DNA of 64,000 bases from positions 1 through 64,000 of the forward strand of contig NZ_LGIC01000037.1 in NCBI RefSeq assembly GCF_001294535.1, written 5' to 3'. Source of the DNA: Cypionkella psychrotolerans (GTDB taxonomy: Bacteria > Pseudomonadota > Alphaproteobacteria > Rhodobacterales > Rhodobacteraceae). This document shows, one piece after another, positions 15,869-24,704 of this stretch. The translations under genes and the position numbers were made by a program. The notes beneath the pieces are model-generated. The model did not search any database. It had not been told where the DNA came from and worked only from the letters and a program-made list of their open reading frames with translations. Position 1 is the stretch's first letter. Every line of letters begins with the position of its first letter.

Positions 15869-16639
15869 CTATGTTGCGGGGTAGCGTGGGGCGGCCCGCA
15901 AACGCGCGCGCAGCGAAATCAAACGCGCGCGCAAGACATGCAGATCGGTCTGGCGATCTTGCAGGGCGTGCGGGGGCAGGACGCGCAGGCGCTGGATCAA
16001 TGGGGCGTCAGCAGGCCAGAGCGGTGGCTTGGCTGGGCTGGGTGATTCTGCCGCGCCGTCAATGGTTTCCACGGCGATACTCGTGGTCACCAGCGTCACA
16101 ACTTCGGCGCTTTCAGGCTCGACCTCAAGCAGTTCAACCTCTGCCGCATCGCTCGCATCGCCGACCAGATCGGCGAAGTTGAAGCTGGGCTCGGGTTCTG
16201 ATTTCGGCTCACTGCGGCGCAGGGCGGTTTCCAGCGCGACGATGGTGGCGGTCTTGGCCTTTTCAGGCGGCAGATCGACTTCGTCGCGTGCGCCAAAATT
16301 CGACGCCAACGCCGCTTCCAAAGCCGCTTCTGCATCCATGTCGATATCGTCCGGTACAGGCTGGCCGGACAAACCAGCCACATGCCGCACGCCCTGTTCG
16401 CGCAGGATTTTCTGCACGCCGCGGATGGTCAGACCTTCGTCGTGCAACAGCCGTTTGATCCCGGTCAGCAAAGCCACATCGGCGGGGCGGTAATAGCGCC
16501 GCCCGCCCGCCCGTTTCACCGGGCGAATTTGTGGGAAACGGCTTTCCCAGAACCGCAGCACATGCGCTGGGGTTTCAAGGTCATCTGCCACCTCGGAAAT
16601 GGTGCGGAAGGCGTCTGGCGACTTTTCCACCCGCTGCAA
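15869..16639 (-). CDS. MerR-family transcriptional regulator
   Basis: A 256-residue protein whose first 75 residues are a MerR winged helix ([30 protein letters not shown], then [28 protein letters not shown]). The rest is acidic and low in order, with no metal-binding cysteines, and ends in a short Arg/Leu-rich helix. The gene follows ihfA by three bases, an arrangement (fabH-ihfA-merR) common in alphaproteobacteria. The ligand and targets are unknown. Confidence 0.88.
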   Translation of the reverse strand: MQRVEKSPDAFRTISEVADDLETPAHVLRFWESRFPQIRPVKRAGGRRYYRPADVALLTGIKRLLHDEGLTIRGVQKILREQGVRHVAGLSGQPVPDDIDMDAEAALEAALASNFGARDEVDLPPEKAKTATIVALETALRRSEPKSEPEPSFNFADLVGDASDAAEVELLEVEPESAEVVTLVTTSIAVETIDGAAESPSPAKPPLWPADAPLIQRLRVLPPHALQDRQTDLHVLRARLISLRARLRAAPRYPAT

Positions 16640-16642
16640 TCC

Positions 16643-16942
16643 TTACTTCTTGCCAGCCGCCACGCGGTCTTTCATCAGATGCGAGGGGCGGAAGGTCAAA
16701 ACGCGACGTGGCGAGATCGGAACCTCATCGCCGGTTTTCGGGTTGCGACCGACGCGGGCGGTCTTGTCGCGCACGGAAAACGTGCCGAAGGACGAGATTT
16801 TCACTGTCTCACCAGATGCCAAAGCATCCGACATGTGCTGCAACACCGACTCGACCAGTTCGGACGATTCGTTGCGGCTGAGGCCCACTTCGTGGAACAC
16901 CGCTTCGGACAGATCCATACGCGTTAGGGTCTTCTCGCTCAT
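16643..16942 (-). CDS. ihfA: Integration host factor subunit alpha
   Basis: A DNA-bending histone-like protein that pairs with IHF-beta. The 99 residues have the HU/IHF fold with the [20 protein letters not shown] start, [25 protein letters not shown] beta arm and the conserved [13 protein letters not shown]. Two ATGs are adjacent (16945 and 16942); either works. It lies between fabH and the MerR gene on one strand. Confidence 0.95.
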   Translation of the reverse strand: MSEKTLTRMDLSEAVFHEVGLSRNESSELVESVLQHMSDALASGETVKISSFGTFSVRDKTARVGRNPKTGDEVPISPRRVLTFRPSHLMKDRVAAGKK

Positions 16943-17042
16943 CATATCCCCCCAGGGTTATTTTGGGATACGATGCGTTGTCTGGAATTGCGAGTCAATA
17001 ACAGTGACTTGGCAGACGTTCTTAAAAGCGCATTTCAGCAGA

Positions 17043-18014
17043 TTACCAGCGCAGAACCACCGAGCCCCAAGCCAAACCACCACCGATTGCCTCTGTAACC
17101 AGCAGATCACCCGTCTTGATCTGGCCGCGCGCCTTGCCGACCGACAGGGCGAGGGGAATCGATGCAGCCGAGGTGTTGCCGTGATCCTGCACGGTGACGA
17201 CCACATGATCCATCGGCACCTGCATGCGTTTGGCCGTGGCTTCGATGATGCGGATGTTGGCCTGATGCGGCACAATCCAATCGACATCACCACCCGTCAT
17301 GCCGATTTTATCCAGCGCGGTGTGGGCGGTTTCGGCCAGCTTTTCGACGGCGTGACGGAAGACTTCCTTACCCTCCATCCGCAGATGACCCGTCGTGCCG
17401 GTCGAGCTGCCACCATCAACATACAGCAGCTTGCCATAGCGGCCATCGGAGTTCAGATCGGTGGCGAGGATGCCACGGTCGGTATTCTCACCCGTGCCGG
17501 TCGCGGCTTCCAGCACCAATGCCCCCGCGCCATCGCCGAACAGCACGCAGGTGGAGCGGTCTTTCCAATCCATCAGGCGGCTGAAGATCTCGGCCCCGAT
17601 CACCAGCACGCGTTTGGCTTGCCCGGTCAGGATCAGCGCATTGGCATTGGTCAAAGCAAACACAAAGCCCGCGCAGACGGCTTGCACATCAAAGGCAAAG
17701 CCACGCGTCATGCCAATATTGGCTTGGATCGTCGTCGCACAGGACGGAAAGGTGAAATCAGCGGTCGAAGTGGCGACGATAATCGCATCAATATCAGCGG
17801 CTTGCAGGCCCGCATCGGCGAGGGCTGCCAAAGCCGCCCGCGTGCCCAGATCAGCCGTCGTCTGACCTTCGGCGGCATAATGCCGGCGCTCAATGCCCGA
17901 GCGGGTTCTGATCCATTCGTCGGTTGTCTCAACCAAGGCTTCAAGGTCTGCGTTCGGCACGATCCGGTCGGGCAGGTAATGCCCAACGCCTTTTACAACG
18001 GCGCGTATTGTCAT
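17043..18014 (-). CDS. fabH: Beta-ketoacyl-ACP synthase III
   Basis: Condenses acetyl-CoA with malonyl-ACP to start fatty acid synthesis. The 323-residue enzyme shows the Cys-His-Asn triad: Cys114 in QAVCAGF, His in WIVPHQANIRI and Asn in QDHGNTSAASI. Its start overlaps the plsX stop by four bases, giving the usual rpmF-plsX-fabH-ihfA order. Confidence 0.97.
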   Translation of the reverse strand: MTIRAVVKGVGHYLPDRIVPNADLEALVETTDEWIRTRSGIERRHYAAEGQTTADLGTRAALAALADAGLQAADIDAIIVATSTADFTFPSCATTIQANIGMTRGFAFDVQAVCAGFVFALTNANALILTGQAKRVLVIGAEIFSRLMDWKDRSTCVLFGDGAGALVLEAATGTGENTDRGILATDLNSDGRYGKLLYVDGGSSTGTTGHLRMEGKEVFRHAVEKLAETAHTALDKIGMTGGDVDWIVPHQANIRIIEATAKRMQVPMDHVVVTVQDHGNTSAASIPLALSVGKARGQIKTGDLLVTEAIGGGLAWGSVVLRW

Positions 18015-19141
18015 TTGTTGGATTTTGCCTCCGCCCCATCTGCGCCGATCTCGGCGACGGCATCCTGCCCCGCCCGCCCAGTGGATGCAACCCGTGCCGC
18101 AAGCCGTTCCAGAAAGCCCGCACTGGAGAGCTGATAGGCCAGCGCAATGGCAGCGGCGACGCCGGTTTCGTCGGCAGAGCCATGCGATTTGATCACGGTG
18201 CCGTTCAGCCCCAGAAAAATCCCGCCATTGACCCGGCGCGGGTCCATCCGGCGCTGCAGGCGTTTCAGCGAATTCAGCGCCAGAAGGGCCGCGAATTTCG
18301 ACAGTATGCCCGCGTTGAACGCCTCTTTCATAAAGTCGGAAATCAGCTTGGCAGTACCTTCAGCGGTTTTCAGTGCGATATTGCCTGTGAAACCGTCGGT
18401 GACAATCACATCCACCCGATCAGACGGCAGATCGCCGCCTTCGACAAAGCCGATATAGTCATAGCCACCTGCCTCAGCAGCCACAGCCAACTGATCGTTG
18501 GCCTCTTTCAACTCGGCGCGGCCTTTGTGTTCTTCGGTGCCCACATTCAAAAGCCCGACGCGCGGGCGGGTCAGTTTCATGCCATTGCGGGCGTAAGACG
18601 CGCCCATCGCGGCATATTGCAGCAAATCGGCGGCCTCGGCTTTGATATCCGCGCCAACATCCAGCATCACATTAAAGCCGCCGGGATTGCGCGAGGGCCA
18701 CATGCAGGCAATCGCCGGACGATTGACGCCGGGCAGCTTGCGCAGGCGGATCATTGACACCGCCATCAGCGCCCCGGTGTTGCCACAGCTGACAGCCACC
18801 GTCGCCTCGCCATCCTTCACCGCATCAATGCACGACCACATCGAGGTGCCTTGACCGCTGCGCATCACTTGGCTTGGCTTATCGCTCATCGACACCACGC
18901 GCGGGGCGTGGCGCAGAGTGACCCGAGACGCCAATTCTGGATGCTTTGCCAGCAGAGGCGAGACTATCGCAGAATCACCGTGTAGCAGAAAGCTGGCGTC
19001 TGGCAGCTGCGCGGCAGATAGCACGAGACCGGCGACAACTGCCCCCGGTCCGCGATCTGATCCCATCGCATCAACAGAAATGACGATGCCACTTGCACCA
19101 AGCTTAGACGGAGTTTCTGATCCGGTTTCCACGAGGCGCAA
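18011..19141 (-). CDS. plsX: Phosphate acyltransferase PlsX
   Basis: Makes acyl-phosphate from acyl-ACP for the first step of phospholipid synthesis (with PlsY). The 376-residue protein has the family start (VISVDAMGSDRGPGAVVAG) after a 19-residue lead, the SCGNTGALMAVSMIRLRKLPGV segment and VTDGFTGNIALKTAEG. It is coupled to fabH by an ATG/stop overlap and follows rpmF after 17 bases. An internal start that skips the lead is possible. Confidence 0.95.
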   Translation of the reverse strand: MRLVETGSETPSKLGASGIVISVDAMGSDRGPGAVVAGLVLSAAQLPDASFLLHGDSAIVSPLLAKHPELASRVTLRHAPRVVSMSDKPSQVMRSGQGTSMWSCIDAVKDGEATVAVSCGNTGALMAVSMIRLRKLPGVNRPAIACMWPSRNPGGFNVMLDVGADIKAEAADLLQYAAMGASYARNGMKLTRPRVGLLNVGTEEHKGRAELKEANDQLAVAAEAGGYDYIGFVEGGDLPSDRVDVIVTDGFTGNIALKTAEGTAKLISDFMKEAFNAGILSKFAALLALNSLKRLQRRMDPRRVNGGIFLGLNGTVIKSHGSADETGVAAAIALAYQLSSAGFLERLAARVASTGRAGQDAVAEIGADGAEAKSNK

Positions 19142-19158
19142 GCAGGGCTAAGGGCGGC

Positions 19159-19362
19159 TTACGCCGCGTCCTCGTCTACTTCCACAGCTTTGGTGGCGAC
19201 AACTTCGCGCGCATCGTAATGACCGCAAGACGGGCAAACGTGGTGCGGGCGCTTCAATTCGCCGCAGTTGGTGCAATCTTGCGGGTTGCCTGCAACCAAT
19301 GCGTCATGCGAGCGACGCATGTTGCGCTTGGAGCTGGTGGTGCGGTTCTGCGGGACAGCCAT
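19159..19362 (-). CDS. rpmF: 50S ribosomal protein L32
   Basis: The 67-residue protein has the L32 start ([22 protein letters not shown]) and a zinc-ribbon pair [17 protein letters not shown], so it is the zinc-binding version. It sits between the YceD gene and plsX as in most proteobacteria, linking ribosome and membrane lipid synthesis in one transcript. Confidence 0.97.
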   Translation of the reverse strand: MAVPQNRTTSSKRNMRRSHDALVAGNPQDCTNCGELKRPHHVCPSCGHYDAREVVATKAVEVDEDAA

Positions 19363-19536
19363 GTCACGACCTCGGATAGTGGGGGACAGGCCCCGGATTT
19401 TAGTTTGATTTCAGAGCCTTATTACACATAGAACGTCTGCGCAACAAAGCTCTCAATGAGGCGCGGAACATAGTCAGATTCCCGCCACGCGCAACCCCCT
19501 TTCTGCAAGGGGCTGCGGATCGGGCTAAACCACCGA

Positions 19537-20109
19537 TTAAGTCTCTGGCTCCTCAGGTTTTTTCAGCTTATCCGCCAATGCCGCCAATCCGGCAAAAGGT
19601 TTCAGGTCGGCGGACCGCAAAGGCTCTACTCCGGGGGCAGCAAAAGCGGCCTCGGCAAATTCAGCGCCGCGCGCACGGGGGTAGAGCGGCAGGGCGAGCG
19701 CCAAAGCCTCTATCGCGACGGCGGCGATGTCGATGATTTCCGGCAAAGCCTCAGTATCATCCTCAGGGATTTCCAGCTCATCCGCGTCAGGTTGGGCGTA
19801 GTCATAGGCATAGCGCCGCTCTGTTGTGTCAGCCAAACGGCTGCGCACCGGGGCGAGGGTGACGGAACAGGGCTGGATCACCAGTGCGGCAAGATCAGCC
19901 CGCAGCATCACATCGGCGCGGCCCAACGGGGTCAATTCGCCCTTAAAGCTGAACTCTGGCAGATCAATCAAATCCAGCGCGTTGGCAATCTGGCGGCGCG
20001 CGGCCTCATCGGGCGCAAAGCTGAACCGCAGGGCTTTGCGCCCTGACACCAAAGCAGAGCGGTAGGGTTGGCTGGGCAAGCCCGGGTTGGAAGCAGTTGC
20101 ATCGGTCAT
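19537..20109 (-). CDS. YceD family (DUF177) protein
   Basis: A 190-residue acidic protein of the YceD/DUF177 family, typically encoded just before rpmF and linked to 23S rRNA or L32 biology in bacteria and plastids. Visible hallmarks are GELTPLGRADVMLRADLAALVIQPCSVTLAPV with the conserved C and the acidic C-terminal half. The start is set at 20109 (MTDATASNPGLP); the open frame continues upstream into the bamE promoter region but without protein-like content. A 174-base spacer separates it from rpmF, without any visible gene. Confidence 0.85.
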   Translation of the reverse strand: MTDATASNPGLPSQPYRSALVSGRKALRFSFAPDEAARRQIANALDLIDLPEFSFKGELTPLGRADVMLRADLAALVIQPCSVTLAPVRSRLADTTERRYAYDYAQPDADELEIPEDDTEALPEIIDIAAVAIEALALALPLYPRARGAEFAEAAFAAPGVEPLRSADLKPFAGLAALADKLKKPEEPET

Positions 20110-20343
20110 CGAGATTTCCCCTATCCTGATCTTTCCCGGCCTATCCCACCCGGTCATGCGGGTTATTCCGGTGTTTTCGGTCGCATCCGCGTTCCATTCT
20201 TGAACAGAGCCGCGTCCTTCTGTAAGCCAAAAGCAACGGGCCTTGGCAACCGTTGCCTTTTCCCTGCGATACTGGCCCGAACAGGCTGGCGCAAGAGTGA
20301 CTGGGGCATAGGTGCGGGCAAGACCACGAGGATGAGGGCAGGA

Positions 20344-20826
20344 ATGGCGCAGCTTTTCGGTAAATCGGCTCGGATCGCCTCTGGCGGCCCAATTCGCGCT
20401 TGGGTGATCGGCCTGACTATGGTGCTGATCGCCGCCTGCGCGCCCATCACCCGGGACCACGGTTATATCCCGACCGATGAAGAGCTGGCGCTGATCACCG
20501 TGGCGAAAGACACCCGCGAATCTGTGGCGACCAAGATCGGACGGCCTTCGGCCTCGGGCCTGCTGAACGATGTCGGCTGGTATTATGTCGAAAGCCGCTT
20601 TGTGACCAAGGGCGCCTTTATGCCGAAAGAGGTCAATCGTGAGGTTGTAGCGATCAGCTTCACCGAAGCCGGGGTGGTTGAGAATATTGAGCGTTTCGGG
20701 CTTGAGAAAGGCCAGATCGTGCCTCTGTCGCGCCGTGTCACCAAAGATAACGTCAAAGCCGCTGGGATTCTGCAGCAGCTGTTCGGCAACGTTGGTGGCC
20801 TGAGCGCGGATCAGTTGCTGAAATAA
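20344..20826 (+). CDS. bamE: Outer membrane assembly lipoprotein BamE (SmpA/OmlA)
   Basis: A component of the BAM complex that inserts beta-barrel proteins in the outer membrane. The 160-residue protein has a signal peptide with lipobox IAAC (Cys at about residue 32) and the BamE domain: DEELALITVAKDTRESVATKIGRPSASGLLNDVGWYYVESRF. The start is set at the ATG preceded by GAGGGCAGGA; an in-frame ATG four codons earlier is an alternative. It is divergent from yceD with about 230 bases between, where promoters for both must lie. Confidence 0.9.
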   Translation: MAQLFGKSARIASGGPIRAWVIGLTMVLIAACAPITRDHGYIPTDEELALITVAKDTRESVATKIGRPSASGLLNDVGWYYVESRFVTKGAFMPKEVNREVVAISFTEAGVVENIERFGLEKGQIVPLSRRVTKDNVKAAGILQQLFGNVGGLSADQLLK

Positions 20827-20844
20827 GCCAAGCGTCTGGGGGGC

Positions 20845-21435
20845 TTAGTTCGCCCCCGACGCAATGCGGGCTTTCAGATCGTTCAGATCAACATGCCGCA
20901 GATACTGCGGAATGTTGATCCAGACGGCGTGAAAGCCAAAGCCGCCCTGTTGCAGTTCATCCAAAGCCTCGGCCCGGCTCCAGCCCTGATATAGCATCCG
21001 CCACAGGGCGATGATCATGCCGGTGCGGTCCGCGCCATGCGTGCAATGCAGTAGCACCGGGTCGGTGCTTTGGGCATCGCGCAGCGCCCGCAAGGCCAGC
21101 ACGATCTTAGCGCCATTCTCATCAGTGACATGGCGGGTGGTGATCTTGATATGGATCAGCGCAAGGCCCGTCCCTTGGGCAAGTGGCGAATCATCCACTT
21201 TGCGGCGCAGGTTGATCACGGTTTTGACACCGATTTTGGCAAGGTTACGGAAACCCTCCGCGCTTGGCTGGGCACTGCGATAAATCAGGGGCGTGACGCG
21301 ATAGAGATTGGGCGCTCCGGCCAGATCAACGGGCTCTGCCCAATCCCGCGCCGTGGTTTTGCCCCAGACCCGCGTTGGCAGCGCCAAAGCCATCAGGCCT
21401 AGCGCGCCGCGTCGTGTCAGGTTTTGCACCGGCAT
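20845..21435 (-). CDS. Exported tyrosine/dual-specificity phosphatase family protein
   Basis: A 196-residue protein with the Cys-based phosphatase signature HCTHGADRTG and the family's YRSAQPSAEGFRNLAKIGVKTVINLR start region. The N-terminus LTRRGALGLMALALPTRVWG looks like a twin-arginine signal, so the enzyme is probably exported folded. The start is clear: AAGGAGA lies seven bases before the ATG. Substrate unknown; relatives act on phosphoproteins, inositol phosphates or RNA ends. It is divergent from the OlsB-like gene. Confidence 0.85.
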   Translation of the reverse strand: MPVQNLTRRGALGLMALALPTRVWGKTTARDWAEPVDLAGAPNLYRVTPLIYRSAQPSAEGFRNLAKIGVKTVINLRRKVDDSPLAQGTGLALIHIKITTRHVTDENGAKIVLALRALRDAQSTDPVLLHCTHGADRTGMIIALWRMLYQGWSRAEALDELQQGGFGFHAVWINIPQYLRHVDLNDLKARIASGAN

Positions 21436-21540
21436 AGCTGTCTCCTTGGTGGACTGGATGCGATCAGGCTTGCGTCCGGCTTGGCTGCTGCGCAAGGGTA
21501 GAGCGGTCAGATCGCTTCTCCAACCCCGGTTACGCTCCGC

Positions 21541-22290
21541 ATGTTTGCATTGACCAAAGGCCGCTACACCGCCCGTCTGGCCGAAACCAGCGCAGATGTG
21601 GCGGCAGCCCAAGCCCTACGCCACCGCAGCTTTCTCGCCCGGCGTGGGATTGCGCAGGCGCTTGGCCGCGATGCCGATGCGTTTGACGCGCTGTGCCAGC
21701 ATGTCTTGGTTGAGGAGCGTACCAGTGGTCGGCTGGTCTGCTGCTATCGGTTGATGTCTTTCGGTGCCGATCAATCGCTTGCCACCAGCTATGCAGCGCA
21801 GGTCTATGGCTTGAGCGCCTTGGATAGTTTTGCCGGTGCCAAGCTGGAACTGGGCCGCTTCTGTCTTGATCCCGATTGGCATGACCCCGACATTCTGCGG
21901 CTGGCTTGGGGCGCGATGGCGCAGATCGTGGATGCGGGGCAGGTCAGTCTGCTGTTTGGCTGCTCCTCCTTTGAGGGCGCGGATTGGCAACCTCATGCCA
22001 AAGCCTTGGCGCTGCTGCGCGGTCATCTTGCGCCAACCGCTTGGATGCCTGTGCAAAAAGTCCCCGAAGTATTCGGTTTTGCCGAGGCGTTGTGCGATCT
22101 GCCCTTCGATCTGCGCGATGCCCTGCAAAGTCTGCCGCCCTTGCTGCGCACCTATCTGGCGATGGGTGGTTGGGTCAGCGATCATGCTGTGATCGACCTA
22201 AAACTCGACACCCTGCATGTGTTCACTGCCGTTGAGATCGCGAAAATTCCGCCCGCACGCGCGCGTGCTTTGCGCGCAATTGCTGAATAG
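21541..22290 (+). CDS. olsB: L-ornithine N-alpha-acyltransferase (OlsB-like)
   Basis: OlsB transfers a 3-hydroxyacyl chain from ACP to ornithine in the first step of ornithine lipid synthesis. The 249-residue GNAT-type protein has the family pattern: YTARLAETSADVAAAQALRHRSF, DALCQHVLVEERTSGRLVCCYRLM, AKLELGRFCLDPDWHDPDILRLAWGA and LFGCSSFEGADW. No olsA is adjacent. The 3' end has been tandemly copied (see the repeat just downstream), with the first copy supplying the stop codon. Confidence 0.85.
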   Translation: MFALTKGRYTARLAETSADVAAAQALRHRSFLARRGIAQALGRDADAFDALCQHVLVEERTSGRLVCCYRLMSFGADQSLATSYAAQVYGLSALDSFAGAKLELGRFCLDPDWHDPDILRLAWGAMAQIVDAGQVSLLFGCSSFEGADWQPHAKALALLRGHLAPTAWMPVQKVPEVFGFAEALCDLPFDLRDALQSLPPLLRTYLAMGGWVSDHAVIDLKLDTLHVFTAVEIAKIPPARARALRAIAE

Positions 22291-22370
22291 GCCTGCGGGT
22301 GCTTTGCTCGCAATTTCTGAATAGCTCTGCGAATAGCTCTGCGCGCGCTTTACGTGCCATCGCCGATTGA
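22257..22370. repeat. Degenerate tandem copies of the olsB 3' end
   Basis: The last 34 bases of olsB (ending CAATTGCTGAATAG at 22290) are followed by a similar unit at 22291-22324 (ending CAATTTCTGAATAG), a 12-base partial unit CTCTGCGAATAG at 22325-22336, and a more diverged unit at 22337-22370. This looks like slippage or duplication of the gene end. Confidence 0.6.
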
Positions 22371-22400
22371 CGCCGCCCAAAAGGTGCCCTAGCAGGCGGC

Positions 22401-24212
22401 ATGGCACGCGCACCCCTTCTCCAGCTTTCTGGCATCTCGCTGACTTTCGGCGGCAATCCTGTTTTTGACGAGCTTGATCTTGTCGTCCAACCCGGTGATC
22501 GGGTGGCGCTGGTCGGCCGCAATGGCTCTGGCAAATCTACCTTGATGAAGGTGATGGCGGGGCTTGTGGAACCCGACCGCGGCATCCGCGTGGTCCCCCC
22601 CGGCGTGCATGTCGGGTATATGGAGCAAGACCCGGATCTGTCGGGGTTTGAAACGTTGGGCGATTACGCGGCCTCGATGCTGCCCGAGGGCGAAGAGTAT
22701 AAAGTGGCGATGGTCGCCGAGGGGCTGAAGTTCAACCCCGAAACCCTCGTCTCCATCGCATCGGGCGGTGAGCGTCGCCGGGCCGCCTTGGCCAAGCTGA
22801 TGGCCGAAGCGCCGGAACTGATGCTGCTGGACGAGCCGACCAACCATCTCGACATCCAAGCCATTGAATGGCTTGAAGAAGAACTCAAAGGCACCCGCAC
22901 CGCCTTCGTTTTGATTTCACACGACCGCGCTTTCTTGCGCGCCCTGACGCGGGCAACGCTGTGGATTGATCGCGGCCAGATCAAGCGCCGTGAGGCCGGC
23001 TTTGACGGCTTTGAAGAATGGCGCGAAACCGTCTGGGCCGAAGAAGACGATGCTCGCCACAAGCTGGATCGCAAGATCAAAGCCGAGGCGAAATGGGCGG
23101 TCGAAGGCATCTCGGCGCGGCGCAAGCGCAACCAAGGCCGGGTGCGCGCGTTGGCCGCGTTGCGCGATGAACGCAGCAGCCAAATCCGCCGCCAAGGCAC
23201 CGCGCAGTTGGAACTCGATTCCGGCACGCAATCCGGCAAGCGGGTGATCGAGGCGAAGGGGATTTCCAAAATCTTCGGCGACAAGGTCATCGTGAATGGC
23301 TTCGATTTGCGGGTGCAGCGCGGCGACCGGGTGGCGTTTGTTGGCCCCAATGGTGTCGGAAAAACCACACTTCTCAAGATGTTGACGGGTGAGATTCAAC
23401 CTGATTCCGGCACGGTGCAGCTTGGCACCAATCTGGAAATCGCGGTGTTCGACCAAGCCCGCGCCCGGCTGGACCCGAACGCGACTTTGTGGGACAGCCT
23501 GACCAATGATCCGCTGATGGCGGTGTCGGGCAGTTCCGATCAGGTCATGGTGCGCGGTAACCCGAAGCATGTTGTGGCGTATCTGAAAGATTTCCTGTTC
23601 GACGAAGCCCAAGCCCGCGCCCCGGTGCGCTCGCTGTCGGGCGGCGAAAAGGCGCGTCTGTTGCTGGCCAAACTGATGGCGCTGCCGTCGAACCTGTTGA
23701 TCATGGACGAACCGACCAACGATCTCGACGTTGAAACCCTTGATTTGCTTCAGGATATTCTTGGCGATTACGACGGCACTGTGCTTTTGGTAAGCCACGA
23801 CCGCGATTTCATCGACCGGATTGCGACGTCTACCGTGGCGCTGGAAGGCCGGGGCCGGGCTTCGGTCTATCCGGGTGGTTGGACCGATTACCAGAACCAA
23901 CGCGTGGTTTCCGGTGGCACGCTGACGGCGGATAACTCTGCCAAATCAGGGGGTTTCGGCGCACAAGTGAAGTCAGATGCGAAGAGGACCGAAGGCCTGA
24001 CCTTCACCGAACGCAAACGGCTGGAGGCGCTGCCAGCGCTGATCGAAAAGCTGGAAGCCGAGATTGGTAAGGTTTCTGACCTGCTGTCCGACCCGGTGAT
24101 GTTCACCAAAGAGCCGGTCAAATTCCGAAAAGCAGGCGAGGCATTGTCCGAACGGCAGGCGCAGCTTTCTGCCGCCGAGGCCGAGTGGCTGGCTTTGGCC
24201 GAACGCGCCTAA
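22401..24212 (+). CDS. ABC-F family ATPase (Uup-like)
   Basis: A soluble protein of 603 residues with two ABC domains and no membrane part. First domain: GRNGSGKSTLMK, signature ASGGERRRAALAKL, Walker B ELMLLDEPTNHLD. Second domain: GPNGVGKTTLLK, LSGGEKARLLLAKL, LLIMDEPTNDLD. A charged linker joins them and a C-terminal coiled-coil region (TFTERKRLEALPALIEKLEAEIGKV) follows, as in Uup. ABC-F proteins act on the ribosome or on DNA; the C-terminal extension points to the Uup branch. Its stop codon overlaps that of the convergent next gene. Confidence 0.92.
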   Translation: MARAPLLQLSGISLTFGGNPVFDELDLVVQPGDRVALVGRNGSGKSTLMKVMAGLVEPDRGIRVVPPGVHVGYMEQDPDLSGFETLGDYAASMLPEGEEYKVAMVAEGLKFNPETLVSIASGGERRRAALAKLMAEAPELMLLDEPTNHLDIQAIEWLEEELKGTRTAFVLISHDRAFLRALTRATLWIDRGQIKRREAGFDGFEEWRETVWAEEDDARHKLDRKIKAEAKWAVEGISARRKRNQGRVRALAALRDERSSQIRRQGTAQLELDSGTQSGKRVIEAKGISKIFGDKVIVNGFDLRVQRGDRVAFVGPNGVGKTTLLKMLTGEIQPDSGTVQLGTNLEIAVFDQARARLDPNATLWDSLTNDPLMAVSGSSDQVMVRGNPKHVVAYLKDFLFDEAQARAPVRSLSGGEKARLLLAKLMALPSNLLIMDEPTNDLDVETLDLLQDILGDYDGTVLLVSHDRDFIDRIATSTVALEGRGRASVYPGGWTDYQNQRVVSGGTLTADNSAKSGGFGAQVKSDAKRTEGLTFTERKRLEALPALIEKLEAEIGKVSDLLSDPVMFTKEPVKFRKAGEALSERQAQLSAAEAEWLALAERA

Positions 24213-24679
24213 AAACAATCAGCGGCGGCGACGGGGTGCATCAGAAACACCCGATCATCGCCGCTGCTGCCGGACAAGGTGAAAAAGTCGCGTTCGCCTT
24301 CAAAACTCATGCCGCCAGAGTCGACCCTTAGCAGCAATGCACCACCATCGCGCAGCGCCAAGCTAAACGCCCCCGCGTCGCCCTCCATGCCACAAGACAG
24401 CCCGACAGTATCAGGTTCGCAATACGCACTTCCGATGTAACTGTCTGCCCCGCCCCGCAATTTCACTGAAATATCGACGACCAGTGAGGTGCTGACCTCT
24501 TGCCCCTCGGCAGATGTCAGCGCGATATCCGTGATCTGTTGCTGCGGATGTTTTGCCAGATGCGCCGCATCATAGTGGCGCTGAAAGCACGCAGCCTCGG
24601 GCGGAAACATCGCGGTCACGCCAGTTTGCCCCAGCAGCGGGCAGGGTAAAAGCACAAGCATAGCAATGAGTTTACCCAT
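24209..24679 (-). CDS. Hypothetical exported protein
   Basis: A 156-residue protein with a signal peptide (MGKLIAMLVLLPCPLLGQTGV) and several cysteines (AACFQRHY, SAYCEPDTVGLSCGMEG, ADCF) that could pair in the periplasm. No family is recognised. The open frame extends upstream of 24679 but that part overlaps the next gene's Gly/Ser tail and is not protein-like. It may be cotranscribed with the TPM-domain gene 26 bases upstream. Confidence 0.65.
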   Translation of the reverse strand: MGKLIAMLVLLPCPLLGQTGVTAMFPPEAACFQRHYDAAHLAKHPQQQITDIALTSAEGQEVSTSLVVDISVKLRGGADSYIGSAYCEPDTVGLSCGMEGDAGAFSLALRDGGALLLRVDSGGMSFEGERDFFTLSGSSGDDRVFLMHPVAAADCF

Positions 24680-24704
24680 CTTCCTCACCTTAATATTAAA
24701 ACGC

